64,000 nucleotides of DNA from Betaproteobacteria bacterium (lineage in GTDB: Bacteria; Pseudomonadota; Gammaproteobacteria; Burkholderiales; Casimicrobiaceae), in NCBI GenBank assembly GCA_016704895.1, contig JADIZG010000064.1, positions 1 through 64,000 on the forward strand, read 5' to 3'. Positions 55,641-63,820 of the stretch are shown in pieces. The position numbers and the translations under genes were made by a program. The notes below the pieces were generated by a model, which searched no databases, had not been told where the DNA came from, and saw only the letters and a program-made list of their open reading frames with translations. The stretch's first letter is position 1. Every line of letters starts with the position of its first letter.

Positions 55641-56545
55641 TGGGACGCTACCGGATCGCGCGCATCGCGCTGTCGATGTCGCATGACGCGACGAACGCGA
55701 CCGCCGTCGCCGTGGCCGAGCGTGCGACGACCGACGTCCCCGCGCTGGGACGGTTCGTGTGGCGCTGGATGCCGTTCCGGCGCGCCGTCGTGATGGACAA
55801 CCTGCGCCGCGTCTACGGCGACCGCGTCGACGAGGCGGAGATCGTGCGGCTGGCGCAGGCGCACTACGCGCACCTCGCGCGCCTGGTGATCGAGTTCCTG
55901 CGCTTCCGCTGGCTGTCGGACGAGCGCAAGGCCGCGATCGTGCGCGTCGAGAACATCGACCTCGTGCGCGCCGTGCACGCGCGCGGCAAGGGCGTGCTGA
56001 TCCTGACCGGGCACTTCGGCAACTGGGAGGTCGCGACGATCGCGGGCGTGCGCAAGGTGCCCGAGGCGCACGGCCGTTTCCATTTCGTTCGCCGCGCGAT
56101 CAAGCCGAGATGGCTCGAGTCGCTGGTGACCAGGCGCTTCCAGCGCGCGGGCTTCGGCGTGCTGCCCAAGCGCGGGTCGCTCGACGCGCTCGTCGAGCGC
56201 CTCGAGGCCGGCGACCTCGTCGTGTTTCCGTTCGACCAGCACGCGCACGGGCGCGACGGCGTCGCAGTCGAGTTCTTCGGCCATCCGGCGGGCACGTTCA
56301 GGAGCCTCGCGATCATCGCGCAGGCGACCGGCGCGCCGGTGATGCCCGCGGCCTCCTGGCGGGAACCCGACGGCTCGCACGTGCTGCGCTTCGAGGAGCC
56401 GCTCGAGCCGATCGCCTGCGACGACCCGAAGGAGGAGCTGCTGCGCAACACGCGTGCCTACAACGCCGCGCTGGAGCGCTTCGTCGTCCGCCATCCCGAG
56501 CAGTGGTGGTGGGTGCACCGTCGCTGGAAGGCCCGGGCGGCTTAG
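55640..56545 (+). CDS. LpxL-like lysophospholipid/lipid A acyltransferase (with AcpS C-terminus in frame)
   Basis: 301 residues from the ATG at 55640. The first about 35 residues (ARIALSMSHDATNATAVAVAE) are actually the end of the holo-ACP synthase. Then comes an LPLAT domain of the LpxL/HtrB group: MPFRRAVVMDNLRRVYGD, the HX4E catalytic motif in LTGHFGNWEVAT, VFPFDQHAHGRDGV and the C-terminal NAALERFVVRHPEQWWWVHRRWK. It would transfer the product acyl chain from ACP to a membrane lipid or sugar. No stop separates the two domains, so this may be a true AcpS-LPLAT fusion or again a lost stop. Confidence 0.85.
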   Translation: MGRYRIARIALSMSHDATNATAVAVAERATTDVPALGRFVWRWMPFRRAVVMDNLRRVYGDRVDEAEIVRLAQAHYAHLARLVIEFLRFRWLSDERKAAIVRVENIDLVRAVHARGKGVLILTGHFGNWEVATIAGVRKVPEAHGRFHFVRRAIKPRWLESLVTRRFQRAGFGVLPKRGSLDALVERLEAGDLVVFPFDQHAHGRDGVAVEFFGHPAGTFRSLAIIAQATGAPVMPAASWREPDGSHVLRFEEPLEPIACDDPKEELLRNTRAYNAALERFVVRHPEQWWWVHRRWKARAA

Positions 56546-56649
56546 CGCAGGACCGGCCGGCGGGGCCTGCCCCCCGAACCGCCCCGCCCGCGGCCCCGGG
56601 GGGCGCTGGTGCCGCGCCGCAGGCCAGGCGCCCGGCGTGCATCCGATCC

Positions 56650-56725
56650 TGGCGCCCCGAACACGAATCGAACGTGCGACCTGCCCCTTAGGAGGGGGCT
56701 GCTCTATCCACTGAGCTACCGGGGC
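56650..56725 (-). tRNA. tRNA-Arg (anticodon CCT)
   Basis: 76 bases including an encoded CCA end. The acceptor stem GCCCCGG pairs with the 3' strand TCGGGGC (six Watson-Crick pairs and one G-T). A D-arm with AGCTCAGTGGATAGAGC, an anticodon arm GCCCC-CTCCTAA-GGGGC giving anticodon CCT, and a T-arm GTTCGATTC are all present. It decodes AGG, a rare codon in this GC-rich genome. Confidence 0.95.
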
Positions 56726-56841
56726 GTGCGGGCGTGATTCTACCGGAGCGGGCGGCATCGCTCCCGGCCGGGCGCGCAGTGCGTCTGGCGCGCGGCGTCG
56801 GGGCGACCTACACTTCGGGGGCTCCCGCCCGCCGCCCCATC

Positions 56842-57540
56842 GTGGAAACGCTGGAACGCCTGATCCTGACGGTCACGCCGCTCGACGCGCTCGCGCTCGC
56901 GCTGTTCGTCGGCGCGTGGTTCGGCTACAGCTTCTACGCCGACCGCGAGATGGAGTCCGCGCGCGGCCTGCGCGCGCTGATGCACCGGAACCGGCTCGAA
57001 TGGGCACGCCAGATGGTCGTGCGCGACCAGCGGCTGCTCGACGCCTCGCTGACCGGCCACCTGATGAACAGCGTCTCGTTCTACGCGAACACGACGATCT
57101 ACATCGTCGCCGCGCTGATCGCGACCGCGGGCGCGATCGACTCGCTCGTGCAGTTCGCCGCGGAACTGCCGTTCGCTGGCCGCCAGTCGAAGCTGCTCGT
57201 CGAGGCCAAGATCTTCCTGCTGATCACCGTCTTCGTGTTCGCCTACTTCAAGTTCACGTGGGCGCATCGGCAGTACAGCCTGCTGCTCGTGCTGATCGGA
57301 TGCACGCCCGACCGATCGCGACCGCCCGACGAGCTCGAAGGCTACGCGCAGAAGTGCGCGCGGCTCAACACGCTCGCGGCGGACGAGTTCAACCGCGGAA
57401 TCCGCAGCTATTACTTCGGATTCGCCGCGCTCGGGTGGTTCCTGCACGTCTGGCTGTTCGCCGCGCTCACGCTCCTGATCCTCGCGGTGCTGTGGCGCCG
57501 GGACTTCCGCTCGCGAACCGCGCGCGCTCTCGCGGCCTGA
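56842..57540 (+). CDS. DUF599 family membrane protein
   Basis: 232 residues from a GTG (VETLERLILTVTPLDALALAL). It has four predicted membrane helices, with RDQRLLDASLTGHLMNSVSFYANTTIYIVAA and KFTWAHRQYSLLLVLIG as DUF599 hallmarks; function is unknown. TACACT about 30 bases upstream could be a -10 box. It is next to the divergent tRNA-Arg and convergent with tag. Confidence 0.85.
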   Translation: METLERLILTVTPLDALALALFVGAWFGYSFYADREMESARGLRALMHRNRLEWARQMVVRDQRLLDASLTGHLMNSVSFYANTTIYIVAALIATAGAIDSLVQFAAELPFAGRQSKLLVEAKIFLLITVFVFAYFKFTWAHRQYSLLLVLIGCTPDRSRPPDELEGYAQKCARLNTLAADEFNRGIRSYYFGFAALGWFLHVWLFAALTLLILAVLWRRDFRSRTARALAA

Positions 57541-57566
57541 ACGTCCCGATCCGGGCAGCGCCTGCG

Positions 57567-58172
57567 TCAGGCGCGCACGCGGCGCCCGAGGCGCAGCACG
57601 GTGTCGTGGCGGTGGCAGGCGACCAGGTGGTCGTTGGTGAGGCCGGCGGCCTGCATCAGCGCCTGGCAGGTCGTCGATCCGACGAACCGGAAACCGTGCG
57701 CGCGCAGGAGCTTCGCGAGTGCGTCCGAGTACGCCGTGCGTGCGGGAACCTCGCCCATCGACCGGTAGCGCGGCGAGCGCGGCGTTCCGTCGACGACCGA
57801 CCAGGCGAGCGCCGCGAGCGTCGAGCCGGCGCGATGCAGCGCGAGGAGCGCGCGCGCGTTCGACACGACGCTCTCGATCTTCCCGCGGTGGCGCACGATC
57901 GCCGGGTTGCCGACGAGCCGCCCGATCCGGCGGGCGTCGAAACGGGCGACGCGCGCCGGATCGAATCCGGCGAACGCCTCGCGGTAGCCGTCGCGCTTCG
58001 CGAGGATCGTGCGCCAGGCGAGCCCCGCCTGCGCGCCCTCGAGCGTCAGGAGCTCGAAGAGCGCGCGCTCGTCGACCACCGGCACGCCCCACTCGCGGTC
58101 GTGGTAGTCGCGCTCCATCGCGCTGCCTTCGGACCACGGGCAGCGGGGAAGGGCGGATTCGGCGGCGGACAT
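57567..58172 (-). CDS. tag: DNA-3-methyladenine glycosylase I
   Basis: 201 residues, normal Tag size. It excises 3-methyladenine from DNA. HhH-type glycosylase with family Zn site: Cys in LPRCPW, His in DYHDREWGVP, and His/Cys in NDHLVACHRH. LLTLEGAQAGLAWRTILAKRD carries the catalytic Glu region. The ATG at 58172 is chosen because the extra 13 residues further up are not family-like. It is divergent from aat. Confidence 0.95.
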   Translation of the reverse strand: MSAAESALPRCPWSEGSAMERDYHDREWGVPVVDERALFELLTLEGAQAGLAWRTILAKRDGYREAFAGFDPARVARFDARRIGRLVGNPAIVRHRGKIESVVSNARALLALHRAGSTLAALAWSVVDGTPRSPRYRSMGEVPARTAYSDALAKLLRAHGFRFVGSTTCQALMQAAGLTNDHLVACHRHDTVLRLGRRVRA

Positions 58173-58267
58173 CGGCGGATGATAGCGGCCGCCCGTCGGC
58201 GGGGTCCCCATCGGCTTCCGAACGGCCCGGCGTTGAGCGGCACCGGCCGGACCGGCACAATCGCAGC

Positions 58268-59008
58268 GTGATCGCCTGGCTCACGCCGCAGCAGCCGTTC
58301 CCACCGCTCGACGCCGCGCTCGCCGAGCCCAACGGGCTCCTCGCGGCCGGCGGCGGGCTTTCGCCCGAGCGGGTCGTCGAGGCTTACCGGCGAGGCATCT
58401 TTCCCTGGTACTCGGAGGGGCAGCCGGTGCTGTGGTGGAGCCCGGACCCGCGCATGGTGCTGTTCACCGCCGAGTTCCGCGTCCGGCGCTCGCTGGCGAA
58501 GCGCGTGCGCCAGCGTCGCTACGAGATCCGGCTCGATACGGCGTTCGAGCGCGTGATCCGCGCCTGCGCCGGGCCGCGGCAGGGGCAGGACGGGACCTGG
58601 ATCACCGAGGCGATGATCGCGACCTACGTCGAGCTCCACCGGCGCGGCGTCGCGCATTCGGTCGAGGCGTGGCGCGACGGCGAACTCGCCGGCGGCCTCT
58701 ACGGGATCGCGCTCGGGCGCGTGTTCTTCGGCGAGTCGATGTTCGCGCGCGAGGCCGACGCGTCGAAGGTCGCGCTCGTGCACCTGGTCGAGCGGCTCAG
58801 GCGCGATGGCGTCCCGCTCGTCGACTGTCAGCAGGAGACCTCGCACCTCGCGGGCTTCGGCGCCCGTCCGATCCCCCGTCGCGCGTTTGCGGCGCTGCTC
58901 GCGCAATTGATACACTCCGACGCGCCGCCCGCCCCGTGGATCGCGGGGCGCTGGACGGCGCCCGAGACCGACATCGATCGCGACACCGAGACCGCGCCCG
59001 CCCCGTGA
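58268..59008 (+). CDS. aat: Leucyl/phenylalanyl-tRNA-protein transferase
   Basis: 246 residues from a GTG. It adds Leu or Phe from tRNA to N-terminal Arg/Lys of proteins to make N-degrons for ClpAP. NGLLAAGGGLSPERVVEAYRRGIFPWY, WWSPDPRMVL and FGESMFAREADASKVAL are definitive; DCQQETSHLAGFGARPIPR closes the domain. CACAAT at 58256-58261 may be the -10 box. It overlaps bpt (GTGA), so both N-degron transferases are co-produced. Confidence 0.96.
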   Translation: MIAWLTPQQPFPPLDAALAEPNGLLAAGGGLSPERVVEAYRRGIFPWYSEGQPVLWWSPDPRMVLFTAEFRVRRSLAKRVRQRRYEIRLDTAFERVIRACAGPRQGQDGTWITEAMIATYVELHRRGVAHSVEAWRDGELAGGLYGIALGRVFFGESMFAREADASKVALVHLVERLRRDGVPLVDCQQETSHLAGFGARPIPRRAFAALLAQLIHSDAPPAPWIAGRWTAPETDIDRDTETAPAP

Positions 59009-59724
59009 GCAAGCTCAACGACCTGCCGCTCGCGTCGCTGCAGTTCTACGCGACGGCGCCGTACCCGTGCAGCTACCTGCCGGAACGGCTCGCGCGCTCG
59101 CAGGTGGCCACGCCGTCGCACCTGATCGACGCGCGCGTCTACGGCGAGCTGGTCAGGCTGGGCTTCCGCCGCAGCGGCGCGTTCACCTACCGCCCCTATT
59201 GCGACAGCTGCCGCGCGTGCGTGCCCGTGCGCGTGCCCGTCGCGGCGTTCCGACCCAACCGCACGCAGCGTCGCGTCGCCCGTGCCCACGCGTCGCTCGC
59301 CGTCACGCGCCGCGAGCTGGGCTACGACAGCGAGCACTACGCGCTCTACCTTCGCTACCAGCGCCACCGCCATCCGGGCGGCGGCATGGACCAGGACAGC
59401 CGCGAGCAGTACCAGCACTTCCTGCTCCACAGCAACGTCGCGACCGATCTCGTCGAGTTCCGCGAGGGCGGCGCGCTCCGGATGGTGAGCCTCGTCGACC
59501 GGCTCGCCGACGGGCTGTCGTCGGTCTACACGTTCTTCGAGCCCGACCTTCCGGGGACGAGCTTCGGGACCTGGAACATCCTGTGGCAGATCCGGCGCTG
59601 CGCCGACCTGGGCCTCCCGTATCTGTATCTCGGCTACTGGATCGCCGAGAGCGCCAAGATGGCCTACAAGGCGTCGTTCCGCCCGATCGAGGGGCTGGTC
59701 GACGGTCGCTGGACGGTCCTCTGA
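59005..59724 (+). CDS. bpt: Aspartate/glutamate leucyltransferase (Bpt, ATE family)
   Basis: 239 residues from a GTG overlapping the aat stop. It attaches Leu to N-terminal Asp/Glu (and oxidised Cys) of proteins, feeding the same ClpS/ClpAP route as Aat. APYPCSYLPERLARSQ holds the N-terminal Cys, and YRPYCDSCRACVPVRVPV the Cys cluster; YLGYWIAESAKMAYKASFRP is the C-terminal signature. Confidence 0.96.
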   Translation: MSKLNDLPLASLQFYATAPYPCSYLPERLARSQVATPSHLIDARVYGELVRLGFRRSGAFTYRPYCDSCRACVPVRVPVAAFRPNRTQRRVARAHASLAVTRRELGYDSEHYALYLRYQRHRHPGGGMDQDSREQYQHFLLHSNVATDLVEFREGGALRMVSLVDRLADGLSSVYTFFEPDLPGTSFGTWNILWQIRRCADLGLPYLYLGYWIAESAKMAYKASFRPIEGLVDGRWTVL

Positions 59725-60220
59725 CCCTTTCCCGCGCCGCGCGCCGGCGCCCACCCTGTCGCCGCCGCCGGCCCGCCACCCGCTGCGGCCGGGCGCGGAA
59801 CGGGTCCGGCCGGGCCGCCGCCTCCGGCTTCGCCCCCCGGAGCCGACCGACCTTGCCGCGCGCGAAGGTGTTCCTGCAACACGCTGTTTCTTGTGCTGAT
59901 CAGCTAAGCCCCTGCGCGTGCCCGCCCCGGCGTCGCCTGACGGCCCTGCCGCCTGGTCGGCAGTGTCCGGTTGTGGCCCCGGGTCGGCTCGACCGCAACA
60001 GATTGCGGTTTGTCAGCGAATCTTGTCGCGCACAACCAAAACAATTTGTAGGCGACAAATATGTGTATATTGTTGTCAACCGGGTGAGAACCGGGCCAGA
60101 AACGGTTGATTTCGCTCAAGGCCGGCAATGGACAATTTGCGCACGAATACCTTGTTTGCCACAATCCGTGTCACCCCACCCGTTTTACCGTCACAACCCC
60201 ACCCCACAGGGAGCCTTGCC
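59725..60220. promoter_or_regulatory. Long intergenic control region upstream of rpfF
   Basis: About 500 bases without a supported gene. The first half is GC-rich and featureless to my reading. From about 59990 to 60180 it is clearly AT-richer than its surroundings and holds TATATT (60066-60071), a candidate -10 box, and two inverted repeats (60023-60060, listed separately). The segment AACCGGGTGAGAACCGGG near 60079 contains a short direct repeat. An ATG at 60128 in frame with rpfF would extend the protein by 31 residues but lacks a ribosome-binding site. Confidence 0.6.
60023..60060 (+). promoter_or_regulatory. Paired TTGT-N5-ACAA inverted repeats (putative operator)
   Basis: Site A is TTGTCGCGCACAA (60023-60035). 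Site B is ATTTGTAGGCGACAAAT (60044-60060), with perfect 6-bp arms. Their centres are 23 bp apart, close to two helical turns, and B lies just before the TATATT hexamer. This geometry fits a dimeric transcription factor binding cooperatively over the rpfF promoter. Confidence 0.5.
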
Positions 60221-61141
60221 ATGAACGCGTTCGCCGAAGTCCGCTACCTTCCCCACGCACGGCTCGAGCAAGTCGAATCCCGTTTCGACGCCGAGCGGGG
60301 CATCTACTGGGCGTACATGAATCCGCGCCCGCGCGCGTGCTTCAACCGCGAGCTGCTCTCCGACCTGTCGGCGTGGGTCGACACGATCGAGAACGCCGGG
60401 GGGACGATGGCCGACGAGAGCGGACGCGTCGCGCCCGTGCACTACGCGGTCATCGCATCGAAGCTGCCCGGCGTGTTCAACCTGGGCGGCGACCTCGCGC
60501 TGTTCCGCACGGCGATCGAGCGGCGCGAGCGCTCGACGCTGGCGCACTACGGCCGCGCGTGCGTCGACGTGCTCTACCGCTGGTGGAAGAACGCGAACAC
60601 GCCGCTCACGACGATCGCGCTCGTGCAGGGCGAGGCGCTCGGCGGCGGGTTCGAGTGCGCGCTCGGCTCGTCGGTGATCGTCGCCGAGGAAGACGCGCGG
60701 ATGGGCTTCCCCGAAGTGCTGTTCAACCTGTTCCCGGGCATGGGGGCGTACAGCTTCCTGTCGCGAAAGGTCGGCCGGCGCACGACCGAGGAGCTGATCA
60801 CGAGCGGCGCGATCTACACGGCGCGCCAGCTCTACGACATGGGTGTCGTCGACGTGATCACGCCTACCGGCACCGGCGAGGCCGCGGTCGAGAGCTATGT
60901 CCGCAAGCACCAGCGCGCGGGCAACGGCCGCCGCGGCATCGAGTCGATCGCGAAGGAGATGAATCCGCTGTCGCACGAGGAGCTCGTGCGCATCGTCGAA
61001 CTCTGGGCCGATGCCGCACTGCGCCTGTCCGAGCGCGACCTCAGGATGATGGACCGGCTCGTGCGCGCGCAGCAGCGCATCCAGTCGCCCGAGGCATCCG
61101 AGTCGAACGTCGTCGCACTGGCGGTGGGCGCGGGCGACTGA
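60221..61141 (+). CDS. rpfF: RpfF-type DSF (diffusible signal factor) synthase
   Basis: 306 residues, crotonase fold. RpfF makes cis-2-unsaturated fatty acid signals from 3-hydroxyacyl-ACP using dehydratase and thioesterase activity. The two catalytic Glu match: E145 in GEALGGGFECAL and E165 in GFPEVLFNLFPGMGAYSF; VFNLGGDLALF and the C-terminal RTMDRLVRAQ-like RMMDRLVRAQQR are specific to RpfF rather than ordinary enoyl-CoA hydratases. AGGGAG eight bases before the ATG at 60221 fixes the start. An RpfC-type sensor gene converges on it, as in Xanthomonas. Acyl-ACP substrates could come from general FabF/FabZ or, speculatively, from the nearby KS cluster. Confidence 0.9.
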   Translation: MNAFAEVRYLPHARLEQVESRFDAERGIYWAYMNPRPRACFNRELLSDLSAWVDTIENAGGTMADESGRVAPVHYAVIASKLPGVFNLGGDLALFRTAIERRERSTLAHYGRACVDVLYRWWKNANTPLTTIALVQGEALGGGFECALGSSVIVAEEDARMGFPEVLFNLFPGMGAYSFLSRKVGRRTTEELITSGAIYTARQLYDMGVVDVITPTGTGEAAVESYVRKHQRAGNGRRGIESIAKEMNPLSHEELVRIVELWADAALRLSERDLRMMDRLVRAQQRIQSPEASESNVVALAVGAGD

Positions 61142-61475
61142 TCGTCGCGGCATGACGGCCCGCCGGGCGCGGGCCGAAGACGGCTAGCGGCGATCGGCGC
61201 GGCGGCGGGGCCGCCCGGGGGGTCAGCGAGCGGGGGCGGAGCGACGGCGTGGGGCCGTACGCGATGCCGGTCGCGACCGCGGATCGAGCGGCAGCAGGGA
61301 TCGTGCAGGAGGCGTGCCGGCGTGGGGCCGGTGCGCCGGCAACGAGCGCGCCGCCGTCGTCGGGCGCGTCCGCGGGATGGCGTCGGCGTGGGGCCGGCGC
61401 CGGACCGCAATGGAAGCGGGAATCGGGGAATCGCGTCCCAGGCGAGGCGGTCGTGCGACCGCGTGCGCGCCGCGC
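61142..61475. other. GC-rich spacer between rpfF and rpfC with a thrice-repeated 12-mer
   Basis: 334 bases between convergent genes. GGCGTGGGGCCG occurs at 61246, 61319 and 61385, spaced 73 and 66 bases. No terminator with a T-run, no gene and no RNA fold I can support. Confidence 0.4.
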
Positions 61476-63739
61476 TCAGGCGTCGCCGCCGCCGAGTCCC
61501 CGGCGCCGGCGCGCCTCGAGATGGTTGTCGAGCTCGAGCAGCGCGCGGTTCGCGGCGCCGACGAGTTCCTCGGTCCACTGCGCGGCCTTGAGCCGAAGCA
61601 TGTCGTGGGTCGCCTTGTCGATGCGCGTCGCGACCTGCATGAGCTGCATCGCTCCGACCGACGCGGCGCCTCCGCGGAGCGCGTGCGCCGCGTCCTTCGC
61701 GGCTTCGTAGCGGCGAGCGCCGAGCGCGTCGCCGATCTCGCGCACCAGCCGCTCGGTGTCGCCCTTGAATCCGCGCAGCAGCCGGTCGATGAACGTCGGA
61801 TCGCTGGAGAGGCGGGTAAGGTCCTCGAGGACGGTCGGGTCGAGCGGCGGCGTGTCGACGACGGCCAGCGCGGGTCGCTCGTCGACGCGGGAGGGCACCG
61901 GCGCGGCGGGCCGGTCGGCGTCCGCGAGATGGCGCTCGATCGCGTCGAGCAGCAGCGAGGCGCGCAGCGGCTTGCCGATGAACTCGGCGGCGCCCGCGCG
62001 CTCGCAGTCGAGGATCGACTCGGTCGTCACGTTCGCCGACAGGATCAGCACCGGGATCGGTCGCGGCGTCGTGAACCGGTAGAGCTTGAGCGCCTCGAGG
62101 CCGGAGACGAGCGGCATCGACAGGTCGAACAGCGCGAGGTCGAACCCGCCGCGCTCGAGCGCGTCGAGCGCGGCCTCGCCGTTGTCGACGATCGTCACGA
62201 CGTGCCCGCCGCTCTCGAGGATCAGCCGCGCGACGCGCTGGTTGGTCGGATTGTCCTCGGCGACGAGGATGCGCGCGCCGCGGATCTTGTGGACCTTCGC
62301 GCCGGGTCCGGCGAGCGCGGCGGCCTGGAGCGCGGGCGAGGTCCTCGACACGCCGAGCTCGGCGGTGAGGTCGACCCCCTGCGGCTCCGCGGGCGCGAGC
62401 GGCAGCTCGAACCAGAACAGGCTCCCCGTGCCGACGGTGCTCGACAGCCCGATGCGGCCGCGCATCAGCATCACGAGCTGGCGCGCGATCGTCGTCCCCA
62501 GCCCGGTGCCTCCGTAGACGCGCGTGACCGAGTCGTCGGCCTGCGTGAAGGGCTCGAAGATCGCCGCCTGCTTCGACTCGGGGATGCCGATGCCCGTGTC
62601 CTGCACCTCGATACGCACCGGCGTCGCCGGGCGCGACGCCCTGGGGCCGAGGTGCGCGCGGCGCGCGTCGCCGGGACGCTGGCCGCGTGGCCCGTGTCGA
62701 GCGTCGCGCGCACGCGGAGCGTGATCTCGCCCTTCTCGGTGAACTTGACCGCGTTCGCCAGCAGGTTGAGGAGCACCTGCCGGATGTGGTGCGGGTCGCC
62801 GTCGAACCAGCGCGCGGCCGCCGGATCGATCTCGGTGTTGATCGCGAGGCCCTTGTAGCGCGCCTGCGGGAGCATCAGCTTCACGGTGCCCGTGGCGAGC
62901 TTGCCCAGGTCGAACGGCCGCGTCTCGATCGTCACGCGGCCGGCCTCGATCTTGGCCATGTCGAGGACGTCCTCGATCTGCGCGAGCAGCAGGTGCGCCG
63001 AGGTCGTCATCGTCTCGACGATCTCGCTCTGCGCGTCGTTGAGGTTCGTCTCCCGCAGCACGTCGGCCATCGCGATCACGCCGTTCAGCGGCGTGCGCAT
63101 CTCGTGGCTGACGTTCGCGAGGAAGCGGCCCTTCGCGGCGTTCGCGTCGTCGGCCCGCTTGCGCGCCTCGGTGATCCGCTGCGTGAGCACACCCACGTAG
63201 AGCGGCAGCACGAGGAGCGCGAGCATGAAGCCGGTGCAGATGGCGAGGTGCTGCGACCAGAACTTCGACTGCCAGATCGCGAGCGCGAAGCCGACGATCG
63301 ACGCGGCCTGCGCGGCATGCAGGTAGACGCGGCCGAAGCGGAAGCCGTTGCCGAACGCGACGAACAGGTAGACGCCGAGCAGGACCGCGCCGCCCTCGCC
63401 CATGCGGATCAGGCAATAGGTGACGGCGACGTTGTCCGCGAGGATGCCGAGCGCGCGGCGCGTGACCGATTGCCCGCCGACGCACATGACGCCGGCCAGG
63501 AGGCCGAGCGAGAGGGCGACGATGCCGCCGCAGACGATCACGAATTCCAGCTCGATCGGCTCGAGCTTGCCGTCCCGCCCCACCGTCCACCAGACGTAGA
63601 CGTAGACCAGGGCGACGATCACGACGCGCAGCAGCGCCTGCTCGAGCTCGGGCCGGTCGGCCCGGGCGAGCATGGCGCGCAGGCCGCCGGCGGGGATCGC
63701 GCGGTCGGTCTGCTGGGCGGCGAGGTCGGGGCGTTTCAT
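61476..63739 (-). pseudogene. rpfC: RpfC-type hybrid sensor histidine kinase, one frameshift
   Basis: About 755 residues joined. Five to six membrane helices (about 35-205), HisKA with FLANVSHEMRTPLNGVIAMADVL, HATPase with RQVLLNLLANAVKFTEKG, then after a one-base shift near 62630 the rest of HATPase (VQDTGIGIPESKQAAIFEPF, GGTGLGTTIARQL), a receiver with LVAEDNPTNQRVARL and phospho-Asp in LALFDLSMPLVSG, and a C-terminal Hpt with His in AHALRGGAASVG. This is the RpfC layout, the DSF receptor. The ATG at 63739 is preferred. No RpfG gene is adjacent. The single shift in a GC-rich stretch may be an error. Confidence 0.85.
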
Positions 63740-63820
63740 CGTCGTGCCGGTCAATGTGGCATCCTAACGCAGGCCGCGCCACTCCCGGTTCAGGGGAGAT
63801 CGGCGGTCGTCCCGAGCGTC

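Noticed and set aside
60128..60220. N-terminally longer RpfF starting at 60128
   Set aside because: No ribosome-binding site there, whereas AGGGAG precedes the ATG at 60221, and the extra residues are not family-like.
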